Assembly (NCBI RefSeq): GCF_019195435.1
Contig: NZ_CP078069.1
Span: forward strand, 310,001-374,000
Reading direction: 5' to 3'
Source: Comamonas sp. NLF-1-9
Lineage (GTDB): Bacteria; Pseudomonadota; Gammaproteobacteria; Burkholderiales; Burkholderiaceae_C
Length of the DNA: 64,000 nucleotides
Made by a program: the position numbers and the translations under genes. Positions 45,367 through 53,943 of the stretch are shown piece after piece. The notes beneath the pieces are model-generated. The model ran no database searches and was not told the DNA's origin. It saw only the letters and a list, made by a program, of their open reading frames with translations. Position 1 is the stretch's first letter, and each line of letters opens with the position of its first letter.

Positions 45367-45375
45367 TGCCATAAT
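45367..45375 (+). promoter_or_regulatory. Extended -10 promoter candidate for cytochrome c4
   Basis: TGCCATAAT fits the extended -10 pattern TGn-TATAAT with one mismatch, 48 bp before the cytochrome c4 start. The -35 region is weak, as expected for extended -10 promoters. Confidence 0.4.
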
Positions 45376-45422
45376 CTTTGGCACGCCAACAAAAGAGACA
45401 ACCCACAGATTGTGTCCGCAAA

Positions 45423-46085
45423 ATGAATAAAGCATTGACTTTCGGTTGGGCCGTGGTGGTCGCTTTGGCGACCACTACCGTTTTTGCACAAGAGGCCAAG
45501 GGGGACGCCACTGCGGGGGCGCAGAAGAACGCGATGTGCATCGGCTGCCACAACATCGTCGGCTACAAGGCGAGCTTTCCCGAGGTCTACAAGGTTCCGA
45601 TGATCTCCGGCCAGAACGCGGCCTACATCAGCGCCGCGCTCGAGGAATACAAGAAGGGCGAGCGCAAGTTCCCCACCATGCGCGGCATCGCCATCACGCT
45701 GACCGAGCAGGACATGGCCGACCTGGGTGCGTTCTACGCCGCCGACGGCAAGCAGATCGAAGTGCCCGAGAAGCCCGCGACGGCGCCCGGCGAGCAAGTG
45801 GCCCAGTTGCTGGAAAAGGGCGCTTGCGTCTCATGCCATGGCGAGAACTTCTCCAAGCCGATCAGCGACGCCTACCCCAAGATTGCCGGCCAGCACCCCG
45901 ACTACCTCTACGTTTCGCTGCGCGGCTACAAGAACCCCAAGGAAGGGCCGTACTCCGGGCGCAACAACGGCGTGATGAGCGGCATCGCCGCCCAGTTCAG
46001 CAACAACGAGCTGCGCGCGCTGGCCAATTACATAGGCTCGCTCGACGGCCAGTTGCAGATCGTGCCCGAGCCGCGCTTTCGCTAA
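45423..46085 (+). CDS. Diheme cytochrome c4
   Basis: 220 aa. Signal peptide at about residues 1-22 (AVVVALATTTVFAQ), then two class-I cytochrome c domains with heme motifs CIGCH (C39) and CVSCH (C135). Methionine ligands are available in PTMRGI and GVMSGI. Such periplasmic cytochromes carry electrons between the bc1 complex and terminal oxidases; the caa3-like oxidase cluster 7 kb downstream is a plausible acceptor. The start at 45423 leaves a normal signal peptide. A terminator follows. Confidence 0.94.
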   Translation: MNKALTFGWAVVVALATTTVFAQEAKGDATAGAQKNAMCIGCHNIVGYKASFPEVYKVPMISGQNAAYISAALEEYKKGERKFPTMRGIAITLTEQDMADLGAFYAADGKQIEVPEKPATAPGEQVAQLLEKGACVSCHGENFSKPISDAYPKIAGQHPDYLYVSLRGYKNPKEGPYSGRNNGVMSGIAAQFSNNELRALANYIGSLDGQLQIVPEPRFR

Positions 46086-46106
46086 AACCAGCGCGCGCCA
46101 GTCACC

Positions 46107-46132
46107 AGCCCGCCGCCGTGCGGGCTTTTTTT
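46107..46132 (+). terminator. Rho-independent terminator after cytochrome c4
   Basis: AGCCCGC (46107-46113), loop CGCCGT, GCGGGCT (46120-46126), then a run of seven T ending at 46132. It separates the gene from the convergent DUF1841 gene. Confidence 0.85.
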
Positions 46133-46150
46133 CGGCCCGCGCGGACTGGT

Positions 46151-46585
46151 TCAGTCGCGCGTGGCGCGCCGCTGCACGCAGGCAAGGTAGGCGTCGCCGT
46201 CGGGCGCTCGCCCGCTCTGCTGGGCCTCCCAGAGCATGCTGCCCAGGCACTCCATCGCCGCATGGTGGGCTTCGTGCAGCGAACCCAGGCGGGCACTGAG
46301 CAGCTCCACTGCCTGGCGTATGCCGCGTGGCTGGTCGATGCTGCATTGCTCGCTGATCGACAAGTGCATGGACAGATGCAGGAAGGGGTTGGTGTGGCCC
46401 GGGCGCGCGTCGTAATTGGTGGCGATGGCGGCGGCCTCGTCGCTCAAGTCTGCCTGGTACTCGGGGTGTTCCTGCAGCCACAGCCCGGCCAGGGTCTCGA
46501 TCGCCTCCAGCGGCGCGCCCTCGCGCTGTTTGCGCTGGACGGTGCAAAAGAAACGGCGCACGTCGGCCTGGGTGGGATTGAACAT
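46151..46585 (-). CDS. DUF1841 family protein
   Basis: 144 aa, soluble. MFNPTQADVRRFFC at the N-terminus and HPFLHLSMHLSISEQ-like NPFLHLSMHLSISEQCSID define DUF1841. The conserved His residues suggest metal binding, but no function is known. ATG at 46585 gives the canonical family N-terminus. It is divergent from the FAH-family gene with 67 bp between starts. Confidence 0.88.
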   Translation of the reverse strand: MFNPTQADVRRFFCTVQRKQREGAPLEAIETLAGLWLQEHPEYQADLSDEAAAIATNYDARPGHTNPFLHLSMHLSISEQCSIDQPRGIRQAVELLSARLGSLHEAHHAAMECLGSMLWEAQQSGRAPDGDAYLACVQRRATRD

Positions 46586-46616
46586 CGAAGAAGCGCTGCG
46601 GGTGCGGGGGTGCATC

Positions 46617-46622
46617 TATTAT
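46617..46622 (+). promoter_or_regulatory. Possible -10 element for the FAH-family gene
   Basis: TATTAT 31 bp before the ATG in the short divergent gap. The -35 region is poorly conserved, so this is a weak call. Confidence 0.25.
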
Positions 46623-46652
46623 TGGCCGATTCGACTATCCGGAGCGATCGAC

Positions 46653-47495
46653 ATGAAACTGGCCAGTGTGCAGATCCAGGGGCAGGTCCGCACCGCCGTG
46701 GTGCAGGACGCGCAGGCGGCCTTGATTGGCGCGCCCGGCGAAGACCTCGGTGCGCTGCTGCGCGCGGGGACCACGAGGGCAGGCTTTGCCGCGCTGGCGA
46801 CGCAGTCCAGTGAGCGGCATGCGCTGTCCGCGCTGCAGTTCCTCGCGCCGGTGCTGCGCCCGGGCAAGGCCGTCTGCGTGGGGCTCAACTATGCCGACCA
46901 CACCCGGGAAAGCCGCATGGAGCAGCCCGCGCACCCCACGCTCTTCATGCGCTGCGCGAGCAGCCTGGCGGCGCACGAGAGCGCGGTGCACCGCCCGCCC
47001 GGTGACGACAGCCTGGACTTTGAAGGCGAGATGGTGGTGGTGATAGGCACCGGCGGGCGGCGCATCCCGCGCGAGGCGGCGCTCGGCCACGTGTTCGGCT
47101 ATGCGGTGGGCAACGACATTTCGGTGCGCGAGTTCCAGTTCCGCTCGCCGCAATGGACGCTGGGAAAGAACGTGGACGGCACCGGCCCCTGGGGGCCGTG
47201 GGTGGTCACGGCCGATGCGCTGCCGCCTGGCGGCGCCGGCCTCAAGATAGAGACCTGGCTCAACGGGCAGGCCATGCAGTCGGCCAACACCCGCGACATG
47301 ATCTTTGACGTGGCCACCCTCATTGCCAGCGTGAGCGAGGCGATGACGCTGGAGCCGGGTGACATCGTCTTTTCCGGCACGCCGGCCGGGGTCGGCATGG
47401 GCCGCACGCCGACGCGCTACATGCAGCCGGGCGACGTGGTCGAGGTGGCCATAGAGCGTCTGGGGCTGCTGCGCAATCGCATCGTTGCTGCTTGA
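46653..47495 (+). CDS. Fumarylacetoacetate hydrolase (FAH) family protein
   Basis: 280 aa. The C-terminal FAH domain begins VCVGLNYADHTRES and contains the metal-binding acidic triad within DFEGEMVVVIG, and GYAVGNDISVREFQF with WTLGKNVDGTGPWGPW. Members cleave or decarboxylate C-C bonds in 3-oxo or 2,4-dioxo acids (ureidoglycolate lyase-like, fumarylpyruvate hydrolase-like). Which substrate is unknown and no catabolic genes surround it. CCGGAG before the ATG at 46653 supports the start. Confidence 0.92.
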   Translation: MKLASVQIQGQVRTAVVQDAQAALIGAPGEDLGALLRAGTTRAGFAALATQSSERHALSALQFLAPVLRPGKAVCVGLNYADHTRESRMEQPAHPTLFMRCASSLAAHESAVHRPPGDDSLDFEGEMVVVIGTGGRRIPREAALGHVFGYAVGNDISVREFQFRSPQWTLGKNVDGTGPWGPWVVTADALPPGGAGLKIETWLNGQAMQSANTRDMIFDVATLIASVSEAMTLEPGDIVFSGTPAGVGMGRTPTRYMQPGDVVEVAIERLGLLRNRIVAA

Positions 47496-47509
47496 GGCGG
47501 GCGCTCTGC

Positions 47510-49378
47510 TCATGCGGCGTCCGGCGTGTCCTCCTCGGCCGGCGGCGGCGCAGCGTCGTTGGCCGGGCGCTCGCGCAGGCGCTCCTCGCGCTCGCGCGCC
47601 ATCTGCTCGACCAGCTGCTCGCGCCCCTGCTTGGCCGCGGCGACGAAGCGCTCGCGGTCCTTGTGGTGCGGGTACAGCCGCTCGGCCAGCTCCAGGTTGT
47701 AGGCGCGAAAGCGCTCCACCGTGTGGCGCGATTCCATCTCGCCCAGACCCATGCATTGCAGCACCGCCTTGGCGCTGTGCAGGCTGGATTCGAACAGCTC
47801 GCGCTCGACCAGCGTCACGCCCAGATCGCGCAGCGCATGCCAGTGCGAGATGTCGCGTGCGCGCGCCACGATCTGCAACTGGGGAAAGTGCTTGCGCGCC
47901 ACCTGCACGATCTTGATCGACTGCTGCGGCGTATCGACCGCCACCATCAGCACGCGCGCATGTTCGGCGCCGGCCTTGCGCAGCAGGCGCGCGCGCGTCG
48001 CATCGCCGAAGAACACCCGGTAGCCGAAGGTGCGCGCGACCTCGAGCATTTCCACGCTGTGGTCCAGCACCGTGGTCGGTACACCCTGGGCCAGCATCAC
48101 GCGCGCCACGATCTGGCCGTAGCGCCCGAAGCCCGCGATGATGACGGGCGCGCGCTGCGGCTCGACCAGGGCCGCGTCCGGCGCGCCCTGGTGCGGGTTG
48201 ATCTGCGCGTAGTGGCGTTGCAGCGCACGGTCCATGGGCACCAGCAGCAGCGGCCCCAGCAGCATGGACAAGGTGACCGCCGCGATCAGCATGGAGCCGA
48301 TGTCCGAGGGCAGGGCCTGGAAGTTCATCGCCGTCTGGAACACGACGAAGGCGAACTCTCCGCCCTGGGTGAGCAGCAGCGTGAACACCGGGCGCTCCTG
48401 CTCGGGCATGCCGGTGGCGCGCGCCAGGAAGTAAATCGCCAGCGCCTTCAGGCTCAGGAAGCCCGCGACGAGCGCCAGCATCTTCAGCGGGGAAGCCAGC
48501 AGCACGCCAACGTCGATGCTCATGCCCACCGCGATGAAGAACAGGCCCAGCAGCAGCCCCTTGAAGGGCTCGATGTCGGTTTCCAGTTCGCTGCGGTATT
48601 CGCTGTCGGCCAGCAGCACGCCGGCCAGAAAGGCGCCCAGCGCCATGGACAAATCCATCACCACCATCAGCATGGCGATGCCGACCACGAGAAACAGCGA
48701 GGTCGCGGTGAAGATCTCCGGCGTCTTGCTCTGCGCCACCCAGCGCAGCACCGGGCGCAGCATCAGCCGCCCGCCCAGGATGATGGCGCAGACCACGCCC
48801 AGGGTCTTGAGCACCTCGGCCAGCAGCGCCTCGCCGGTGCCGGGCAGCGCGTTGCCGGTTGCGCCCAGCAGCGGCAGCAGCGCCAGGATGGGAATGGCCG
48901 CGATGTCCTGAAACAGCAGGATGGAAAACGCGTGCTGCCCGCCCTCGCTGCGGATCAGGTTGCGCTCGGCCAAGATCTGCAGGGCGATTGCGGTAGACGA
49001 CAGCGCCAGCCCCAGCGCCGCCACCAGCCCGGTGCGCCAGGGCAAGCCCCAGAGCCAGGCCGCCGCGCCCAGCAGCAGCGTGCAGGAGAGCATCTGCGCG
49101 CCGCCCAGGCCGAAGATGGGCCGGCGCATGCTCCACAGTCGGCTGGGCTGCAGCTCAAGGCCGATCAGGAACAACATCAGCACCACGCCGAATTCGGCAA
49201 AGTGCAGGATGTCTTGCACGTTGCTCACCAGCGCCATGCCCCATGGGCCTATGGCAATGCCCGCGACCAGATAGCCAACGATGGCGCCCAGACCCAGCGC
49301 GCGCGTGAGCGGCACGGCAATCACCGCGGCCGCCAGATAGGTGAAGCCGTAGGTGAGCCAGACGGGCGCTTGTGCCAT
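47510..49378 (-). CDS. Monovalent cation:proton antiporter-2 (KefB/KefC-like) with RCK domain
   Basis: 622 aa. About twelve hydrophobic segments fill residues 1-385, including AEFGVVLMLFLIGLELQPSR and ALSSTAIALQIL, which contain the CPA2 exchange motifs. A TrkA-N/RCK domain (PVIIAGFGRYGQIVARVMLA) starts near 405, and the tail is coiled and charged (MAREREERLRERP). This is the architecture of glutathione-gated K+ efflux systems. No KefF/KefG ancillary gene is adjacent. Start ATG 49378. Confidence 0.92.
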   Translation of the reverse strand: MAQAPVWLTYGFTYLAAAVIAVPLTRALGLGAIVGYLVAGIAIGPWGMALVSNVQDILHFAEFGVVLMLFLIGLELQPSRLWSMRRPIFGLGGAQMLSCTLLLGAAAWLWGLPWRTGLVAALGLALSSTAIALQILAERNLIRSEGGQHAFSILLFQDIAAIPILALLPLLGATGNALPGTGEALLAEVLKTLGVVCAIILGGRLMLRPVLRWVAQSKTPEIFTATSLFLVVGIAMLMVVMDLSMALGAFLAGVLLADSEYRSELETDIEPFKGLLLGLFFIAVGMSIDVGVLLASPLKMLALVAGFLSLKALAIYFLARATGMPEQERPVFTLLLTQGGEFAFVVFQTAMNFQALPSDIGSMLIAAVTLSMLLGPLLLVPMDRALQRHYAQINPHQGAPDAALVEPQRAPVIIAGFGRYGQIVARVMLAQGVPTTVLDHSVEMLEVARTFGYRVFFGDATRARLLRKAGAEHARVLMVAVDTPQQSIKIVQVARKHFPQLQIVARARDISHWHALRDLGVTLVERELFESSLHSAKAVLQCMGLGEMESRHTVERFRAYNLELAERLYPHHKDRERFVAAAKQGREQLVEQMAREREERLRERPANDAAPPPAEEDTPDAA

Positions 49379-49539
49379 GGTGAGGGTAGGAGCGTGGGTG
49401 CTGGGCAGGACGGGCGGCGCGCGGGCGCCATGCAGACAGAAGCGATTTTGCGGCAAGCGCGTTGACCGGCGGGTGCGCCGGCGCTGCTGCGTTAGAGTAG
49501 CCGCAGCCGATGGGCGCCGCCATGCCGCCGTGCAATGCA

Positions 49540-49588
49540 AGATTCATAGCACGCAGCGCTTGTCCGGCAAGCGTTTGAGGCTGATTTG
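49540..49588 (+). repeat. Interspersed 49-bp repeat, intergenic copy upstream of parA-like gene
   Basis: Ungapped match to the copy at 36181-36229 at about 37 of 49 positions. The hairpin is preserved: AGCGCTTG (49555-49562), loop TCCGG, CAAGCGTT (49568-49575). Between the two copies the loop differs while both stem arms are identical. It ends 24 bp before the parA-like start. Confidence 0.65.
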
Positions 49589-49611
49589 TTGCAGAAGTTG
49601 AGAGGTGGACC

Positions 49612-50232
49612 ATGGCGTTGATTGCGGTAGCGAACCCCAAGGGCGGGGTAGGCAAGTCCACGCTGGCCACGAACATCGCCGGCTACTACGCAAGCCGCGG
49701 TCTGGACGTGGCCCTGGGCGACATCGACGGCCAGCAGTCGGCACGCTGGTGGCTGCAGCAGCGCCCCGCGGCCGCGCGCCCGATCACGCTGTGGGAAGCG
49801 AGCCCCGACTGGCTCGGCCGCCCGCCACGCGAAGCACAGAGCGCAGTGCTCGACACCCCGGCCGGTCTGCAAGGCTGGCGCCTCAATGACGTGCTGCGCA
49901 AGGCCGACCGCGTCGTCGTGCCGCTGCAAGCGAGCGTCTTCGACATTTTTGCCACGCGCCAATTTCTTGACGAGCTGCACGAGATGCACGCAGGCCAGCC
50001 CGAGCGCATAGGCATAGTCTGCATGCGGGTGGACCCGCGCACCCACGCGGCCGATCAGCTGCAGGAGTTCGTGGCCACGCTGGGCCTGCCGGTGCTCGGC
50101 CAGTTGCGCAATACCCAGAACTACGTGCACCTGGCGGCCCATGGGCTGACGCTGTTTGACGTTGCGCCCGGGCGCGTGGCGCGCGATCTGGAGCAGTGGC
50201 GGCCGCTGTGCCGCTGGCTGGACGCGGTCTGA
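49612..50232 (+). CDS. ParA-family ATPase
   Basis: 206 aa. The deviant Walker A KGGVGKST is at residues 10-17, with the signature lysine, and the D-DGQQSARWW sequence (GDIDGQQSARWWL) is the A' motif. Walker B is VLDTPAG. Short orphan ParA/MinD proteins of this length position chemotaxis clusters, plasmids, or other cargo; without a ParB partner or cargo gene next to it the role is unknown. Start ATG 49612 has GAGAGGTGG upstream. Confidence 0.9.
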   Translation: MALIAVANPKGGVGKSTLATNIAGYYASRGLDVALGDIDGQQSARWWLQQRPAAARPITLWEASPDWLGRPPREAQSAVLDTPAGLQGWRLNDVLRKADRVVVPLQASVFDIFATRQFLDELHEMHAGQPERIGIVCMRVDPRTHAADQLQEFVATLGLPVLGQLRNTQNYVHLAAHGLTLFDVAPGRVARDLEQWRPLCRWLDAV

Positions 50233-50240
50233 GTCCGCTT

Positions 50241-50723
50241 TCAGCGCGGGCCGTCGGCGGCGCCGGCAAAGCCGTTTTGCCGCCAGGCTTCGAACACCGT
50301 GACGGCTACCGCGTTGGACAGGTTCAGGCTGCGCTGATCGGGCCGCATCGGCAGGCGCAGTTGCTGCTCGGGCGCAAAGCGCTCACGCAGCCAAGGCGCG
50401 AGGCCGCGCGTTTCCGAGCCGAACACCAGCCAGTCGCCTGGCTGAAAGGCAACTTCGTGGGCCGCGCGCCGCCCCTGTGTGGTCAGCGCGAACATGCGCT
50501 GCGCCGGCGGCTGTTCCTCGGCGAGCAGCGCCTGCCAACTGGCGTGGCGCCGCACCTCGGCCCACTCGTGGTAGTCCAGCCCGGCGCGGCGCAGCAGCCT
50601 GTCTTGCATGGAGAAACCCAGGGGCTCGACCAGATGCAGGCGGCAGCCCGTGTTGGCCACCAGGCGAATCACGTTGCCCGTGTTGGGCGGTATCTCCGGC
50701 TCGACCAGGACGACGTGGAACAT
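50241..50723 (-). CDS. trmL: tRNA (cytidine(34)-2'-O)-methyltransferase
   Basis: 160 aa, SPOUT fold. VVLVEPEIPPNTGNVIRLVA at the N-terminus, LVFGSETRGLAP in the middle (the G-x-E-x-x-G knot motif), and LPMRPDQRSLNLSNAVAVTV at the C-terminus are diagnostic of TrmL. It 2'-O-methylates the wobble base of tRNA-Leu. The ATG at 50723 gives the standard length. Downstream on the same strand as comF, 31 bp away. Confidence 0.95.
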   Translation of the reverse strand: MFHVVLVEPEIPPNTGNVIRLVANTGCRLHLVEPLGFSMQDRLLRRAGLDYHEWAEVRRHASWQALLAEEQPPAQRMFALTTQGRRAAHEVAFQPGDWLVFGSETRGLAPWLRERFAPEQQLRLPMRPDQRSLNLSNAVAVTVFEAWRQNGFAGAADGPR

Positions 50724-50754
50724 GGGCGCGATTGTCGCGCGCTCGTGCGCAGCC

Positions 50755-51462
50755 TCAGGGCGTGCGCGCAAACACCAGCGCGCCCACGCTGAGGGCGCCG
50801 CCAGCGCGCAGCACATCGGCGGCCGCATGCAGACTCGCGCCGGTCGTCATCACGTCGTCGACCAGCAGCACGCGCTGCCCCGGCAGTCGTGCCAGCGCCG
50901 CCGGTGTCAGCCTGAATGCGCCCTGGAGGTTGCGCAGGCGCGCGCGCCGGTCCAGCTCCGTCTGGGCCGTGGTGTCGCGCGAGCGCGCGAGCCAGTGCAC
51001 CTGCAGCTTGCCGCGCGCGAGCGCGCGTGCCAGCAACTGCGCCTGGTTGTAGCCGCGTTCGCGCAGCCGCTGCGGCGCCAGGGGCAGCGGCACGAGGGCG
51101 TCGCAGGCGCCAAGCATCTCGCGCGCATCGGGGCGGCTGCGCATCAGCTCGGCCAGCGCCAGCGCCACGCCGGGTGCGCCGTGGAACTTGAGTTGAGTGA
51201 CCAGGCCAGACCAGGGCCAGCCGTAGTCCACTACCGCAACGCAGGCATCAAGCCCCGAAGGCTCGCGCAGGCAGTGCCCGCATACCTGGACGCCATCGGG
51301 CAGCGGCAGGGCGCAGCGAGGGCAGCGCCGGCGCGGCTGCGCGAGGGCGCTCGCGCAGCCGCTGCAGATGCGCTGCGCCGGCCAGGCGTGGCAGACGACG
51401 CAGCGGCTGGGCAGCCGCCCGGCCCAGGCCAGCGATGTCCCCAACAGCCGCGTGAAGAGCAT
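50755..51462 (-). CDS. comF: ComF family protein (phosphoribosyltransferase fold)
   Basis: 235 aa. Four Cys pairs near the N-terminus (CVVC, CSGC, CPRC, CGHC) form the zinc-ribbon part, and VLLVDDVMTTGAS is the PRPP-binding loop. LPLAPQRLRERGYNQAQLLA is the ComF signature. In competent bacteria ComF is needed for DNA uptake; here it has no other com gene next to it. Start ATG 51462. Confidence 0.93.
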   Translation of the reverse strand: MLFTRLLGTSLAWAGRLPSRCVVCHAWPAQRICSGCASALAQPRRRCPRCALPLPDGVQVCGHCLREPSGLDACVAVVDYGWPWSGLVTQLKFHGAPGVALALAELMRSRPDAREMLGACDALVPLPLAPQRLRERGYNQAQLLARALARGKLQVHWLARSRDTTAQTELDRRARLRNLQGAFRLTPAALARLPGQRVLLVDDVMTTGASLHAAADVLRAGGALSVGALVFARTP

Positions 51463-51497
51463 GGGCTCAATATACTCGCGCGGGTTTGCAGGACGCC

Positions 51498-52421
51498 ATG
51501 CCGGAAAAAGCCCCACCCTCGATAGACCCCGCCGCTGCGGCCCGCTGGCATGCCCTGGCGTCCGAGCCTTCGCCTTGGCTGCACGAGGAAGTCGCGCGCC
51601 GCATGCAAGAGCGGCTCAGCTGGATCGTGCGCCCGCCGGACAACTGGTGCCATTGGGACCCGGTGCGCGGCGGCCTGCAGGCGCATGCGACGGTTGCCGC
51701 CGGTCTGCCGCGCGCGCCGCAATGGATCCACGAGACTTCCAGCGCAGCCGCGCGGGCGGTGGCGCGCCGCGCCCTGGAGCCCGCGTGGTGGAGCGCCGCA
51801 CGCTGGCTCGGCCCGCGCCAGCACTTTGCCGAGCCCGCGCCGGCGAGCATGCAGATGGTCTGGGCGAACATGGCGCTGCACATGAGCGCGCAGCCCCAGG
51901 CGCTCGTCGCCCAATGGCATCAGGCGCTCGCGCCCGATGGCTTCCTGATGTTCTCCTGTCTTGGGCCGGACACCGTGCAAGAGCTCAGGGCGCTGTATGC
52001 GCGCCTGGGTTGGCCGCAGCCCGGCCACAGCTTCACCGACATGCACGACTGGGGTGACATGCTCGCCGCCGCCGGCTTTGCCGAACCGGTGATGGACATG
52101 GAGCGCATCATCCTGACCTTTGCCAGCCCCGAACGCCTGCTGCAGGAGCTGCGCGGGCTGGGGCGCAATCTGCATCCCGAGCGCTTTGCCGCATTGCGCG
52201 GGCGTCGATGGAAGCGCGAGCTCGAGCGCGCCATTGCCGAGCACCTGCCGGACGCGAAGAACGAGGGGCGCCTGGCTCTGACTTTCGAAATCATCTACGG
52301 GCACGCGTTCAAGCCGGCAGCGCGCGCTCCGCGCGAGCAGCGCTCCTGGACCAAGACCAAGGCAGAGTACCTCGCGCAGATGGGTGCCAATCCGCTTGTC
52401 AAGCAACACCCTGACGCATAA
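51498..52421 (+). CDS. BioC-like methyltransferase-fold protein lacking a canonical SAM motif I
   Basis: 307 aa. The C-terminal two thirds match the BioC/methyltransferase group of beta-proteobacteria: MVWANMALHMSAQPQALVAQ, DGFLMFSCLGPDTVQELRAL and FTDMHDWGDMLAAAGFAEPV. BioC methylates malonyl-ACP to start pimelate synthesis. However, where SAM-dependent enzymes have a DxGxGxG motif this protein reads WDPVRGGLQAHATVAAGL. It may be inactive or bind something else. It begins at ATG 51498, divergent from comF by 35 bp, and ends 324 bp before coxB. Confidence 0.7.
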   Translation: MPEKAPPSIDPAAAARWHALASEPSPWLHEEVARRMQERLSWIVRPPDNWCHWDPVRGGLQAHATVAAGLPRAPQWIHETSSAAARAVARRALEPAWWSAARWLGPRQHFAEPAPASMQMVWANMALHMSAQPQALVAQWHQALAPDGFLMFSCLGPDTVQELRALYARLGWPQPGHSFTDMHDWGDMLAAAGFAEPVMDMERIILTFASPERLLQELRGLGRNLHPERFAALRGRRWKRELERAIAEHLPDAKNEGRLALTFEIIYGHAFKPAARAPREQRSWTKTKAEYLAQMGANPLVKQHPDA

Positions 52422-52745
52422 GTGGTTAGAATTTTCGACTGACAAGAAACGTTGGCCCTGCCTGTCGGTGTGAGCCCGCCCAGCGCCGACTGCAGCGTCC
52501 GCCTGGCGTGTGAAACCCGCGCTCGGGAGCCGCCGCAAACGGAGACAAGGTGCCACACAGCGTGGCCCGGATGGACATTGAACGTGTCAAGAATCATGCA
52601 TGTGCGCCGCCGCGCTGCGGCGCAAACCTTTCGTCGTACACAGCATTCGGGGCGGTCCGCATCTTCCGTGATGCGGGCGCTTGCCGCCCGTGGTGCATGG
52701 GCTGTGGCCCATGCTGAACGTGCTTTGCAGAGAAGTGGGAGAACT
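52422..52745. other. Leader/promoter region of the cytochrome oxidase cluster
   Basis: 324 bp without a gene. A TAGAAT at 52427-52432 could be a -10 element but its -35 is poor. An open frame continues upstream of coxB in the same phase, but its sequence has no protein-like features and GGGAG precedes the coxB ATG at 52746. Confidence 0.4.
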
Positions 52746-53909
52746 ATGAGAAGCATTTCCAACCGGCTGGCTGCGCCCTTGCTCGTGTGTGGCGCCTGGC
52801 TGGCAAGTACCGCCCAAGCGGTCCAGGACCTTCCCGGCGGACCGGCGGTCAACCAGCTCAATCTGCACCCGCCGGTCACCAAGATCGCCGAGGCGCAAAG
52901 CGATCTGCACTGGATGCTTCTGATCATCTGCACGCTGATCTTCATCGGCGTATTCGGCGTGATGTTCTATTCGGTGATCAACCACCGCAAGTCGCGCGGC
53001 GCCCAGTCGGCCAATTTCCATGAATCCACCCTGGTCGAAGTGACCTGGACGGTCGTGCCCTTCCTGATCGTGATCGGCATGGCGGCACCGGCCACCAAGG
53101 TCATCGTGGCCCAGAAGGACACTACCAACCCCGACATCACGATCAAGGCCACCGGCTACCAGTGGAAGTGGGGCTACGACTACCTTGCGGGCGAAGGCGA
53201 GGGCATAGGCTTTCTCTCCACCATCGACCCCGAGCAGCGCGCCCTGTCCAGCGCCGGAACGCCCAAGGGGGACGACTACCTGCTCAAGGTGGACAACCCC
53301 GTGGTGGTGCCGGTCAACAAGAAGGTGCGCGTGATCACTACCGCCAACGACGTGATCCACTCCTGGTTCGTGCCCTCCTTCGGGGTCAAGCAGGATGCGA
53401 TTCCCGGCTTCGTGCGTGACACCTGGTTTCGCGCGGAAAAGATCGGTGACTACTACGGTCAGTGCGCCGAGCTCTGCGGCAAGGAGCACGCCTACATGCC
53501 GATCCACGTGAAGGTGGTCTCGGGCGAGGACTACACCAAGTGGGTGGATGAGCAGCACAAGAAGGCCGCGGCCTTGCTGGACGATCCGAACAAGGTCTGG
53601 GAACTGGCGCCGCTGGCAGAGCGCGGCGCCAAGGTGTATGCGGCCAATTGCGCCGCCTGCCATCAGCCCAATGGCCAGGGTGGCGGGGCGATCAAGGCGC
53701 TCGATGGTTCGGCCATCGTCAAGAGCGACGACCACGCCAAGCAGATCCAGATCGTGCTGCACGGCGCGGCCAACGGCGCCATGCCGCCCTGGAATGCGCT
53801 GAGCGACACCGACCTGGCGGCAGTCGTCACCTATACCAAGAACGCTTGGTCCAACAAGACCGGCCAGGTGGTTCAGCCTTCCGAAATCGTGGCCCAGCGA
53901 GCCAAATGA
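52746..53909 (+). CDS. coxB: Cytochrome c oxidase subunit II with C-terminal cytochrome c domain
   Basis: 387 aa. Signal peptide (LAAPLLVCGAWLASTAQA), two membrane helices at about 60-85 and 100-125, then the CuA domain whose ligands lie in CAELCGKEHAYM (from residue 240), and a fused class-I cytochrome c with CAACH at 302-306. Met ligand likely in GAMPPW. This is the caa3-type arrangement, letting the oxidase take electrons through its own heme c. It opens the operon, 34 bp before coxA. Confidence 0.96.
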   Translation: MRSISNRLAAPLLVCGAWLASTAQAVQDLPGGPAVNQLNLHPPVTKIAEAQSDLHWMLLIICTLIFIGVFGVMFYSVINHRKSRGAQSANFHESTLVEVTWTVVPFLIVIGMAAPATKVIVAQKDTTNPDITIKATGYQWKWGYDYLAGEGEGIGFLSTIDPEQRALSSAGTPKGDDYLLKVDNPVVVPVNKKVRVITTANDVIHSWFVPSFGVKQDAIPGFVRDTWFRAEKIGDYYGQCAELCGKEHAYMPIHVKVVSGEDYTKWVDEQHKKAAALLDDPNKVWELAPLAERGAKVYAANCAACHQPNGQGGGAIKALDGSAIVKSDDHAKQIQIVLHGAANGAMPPWNALSDTDLAAVVTYTKNAWSNKTGQVVQPSEIVAQRAK

Positions 53910-53943
53910 GTGCTGATGCACAACGCGTAACGAGGAGTCGAGC

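Noticed and set aside
52452-52745. N-terminal extension of CoxB by about 98 codons
   Set aside because: The ATG at 52746 has a good ribosome-binding site and a proper signal peptide directly after it; the extension has no family similarity.
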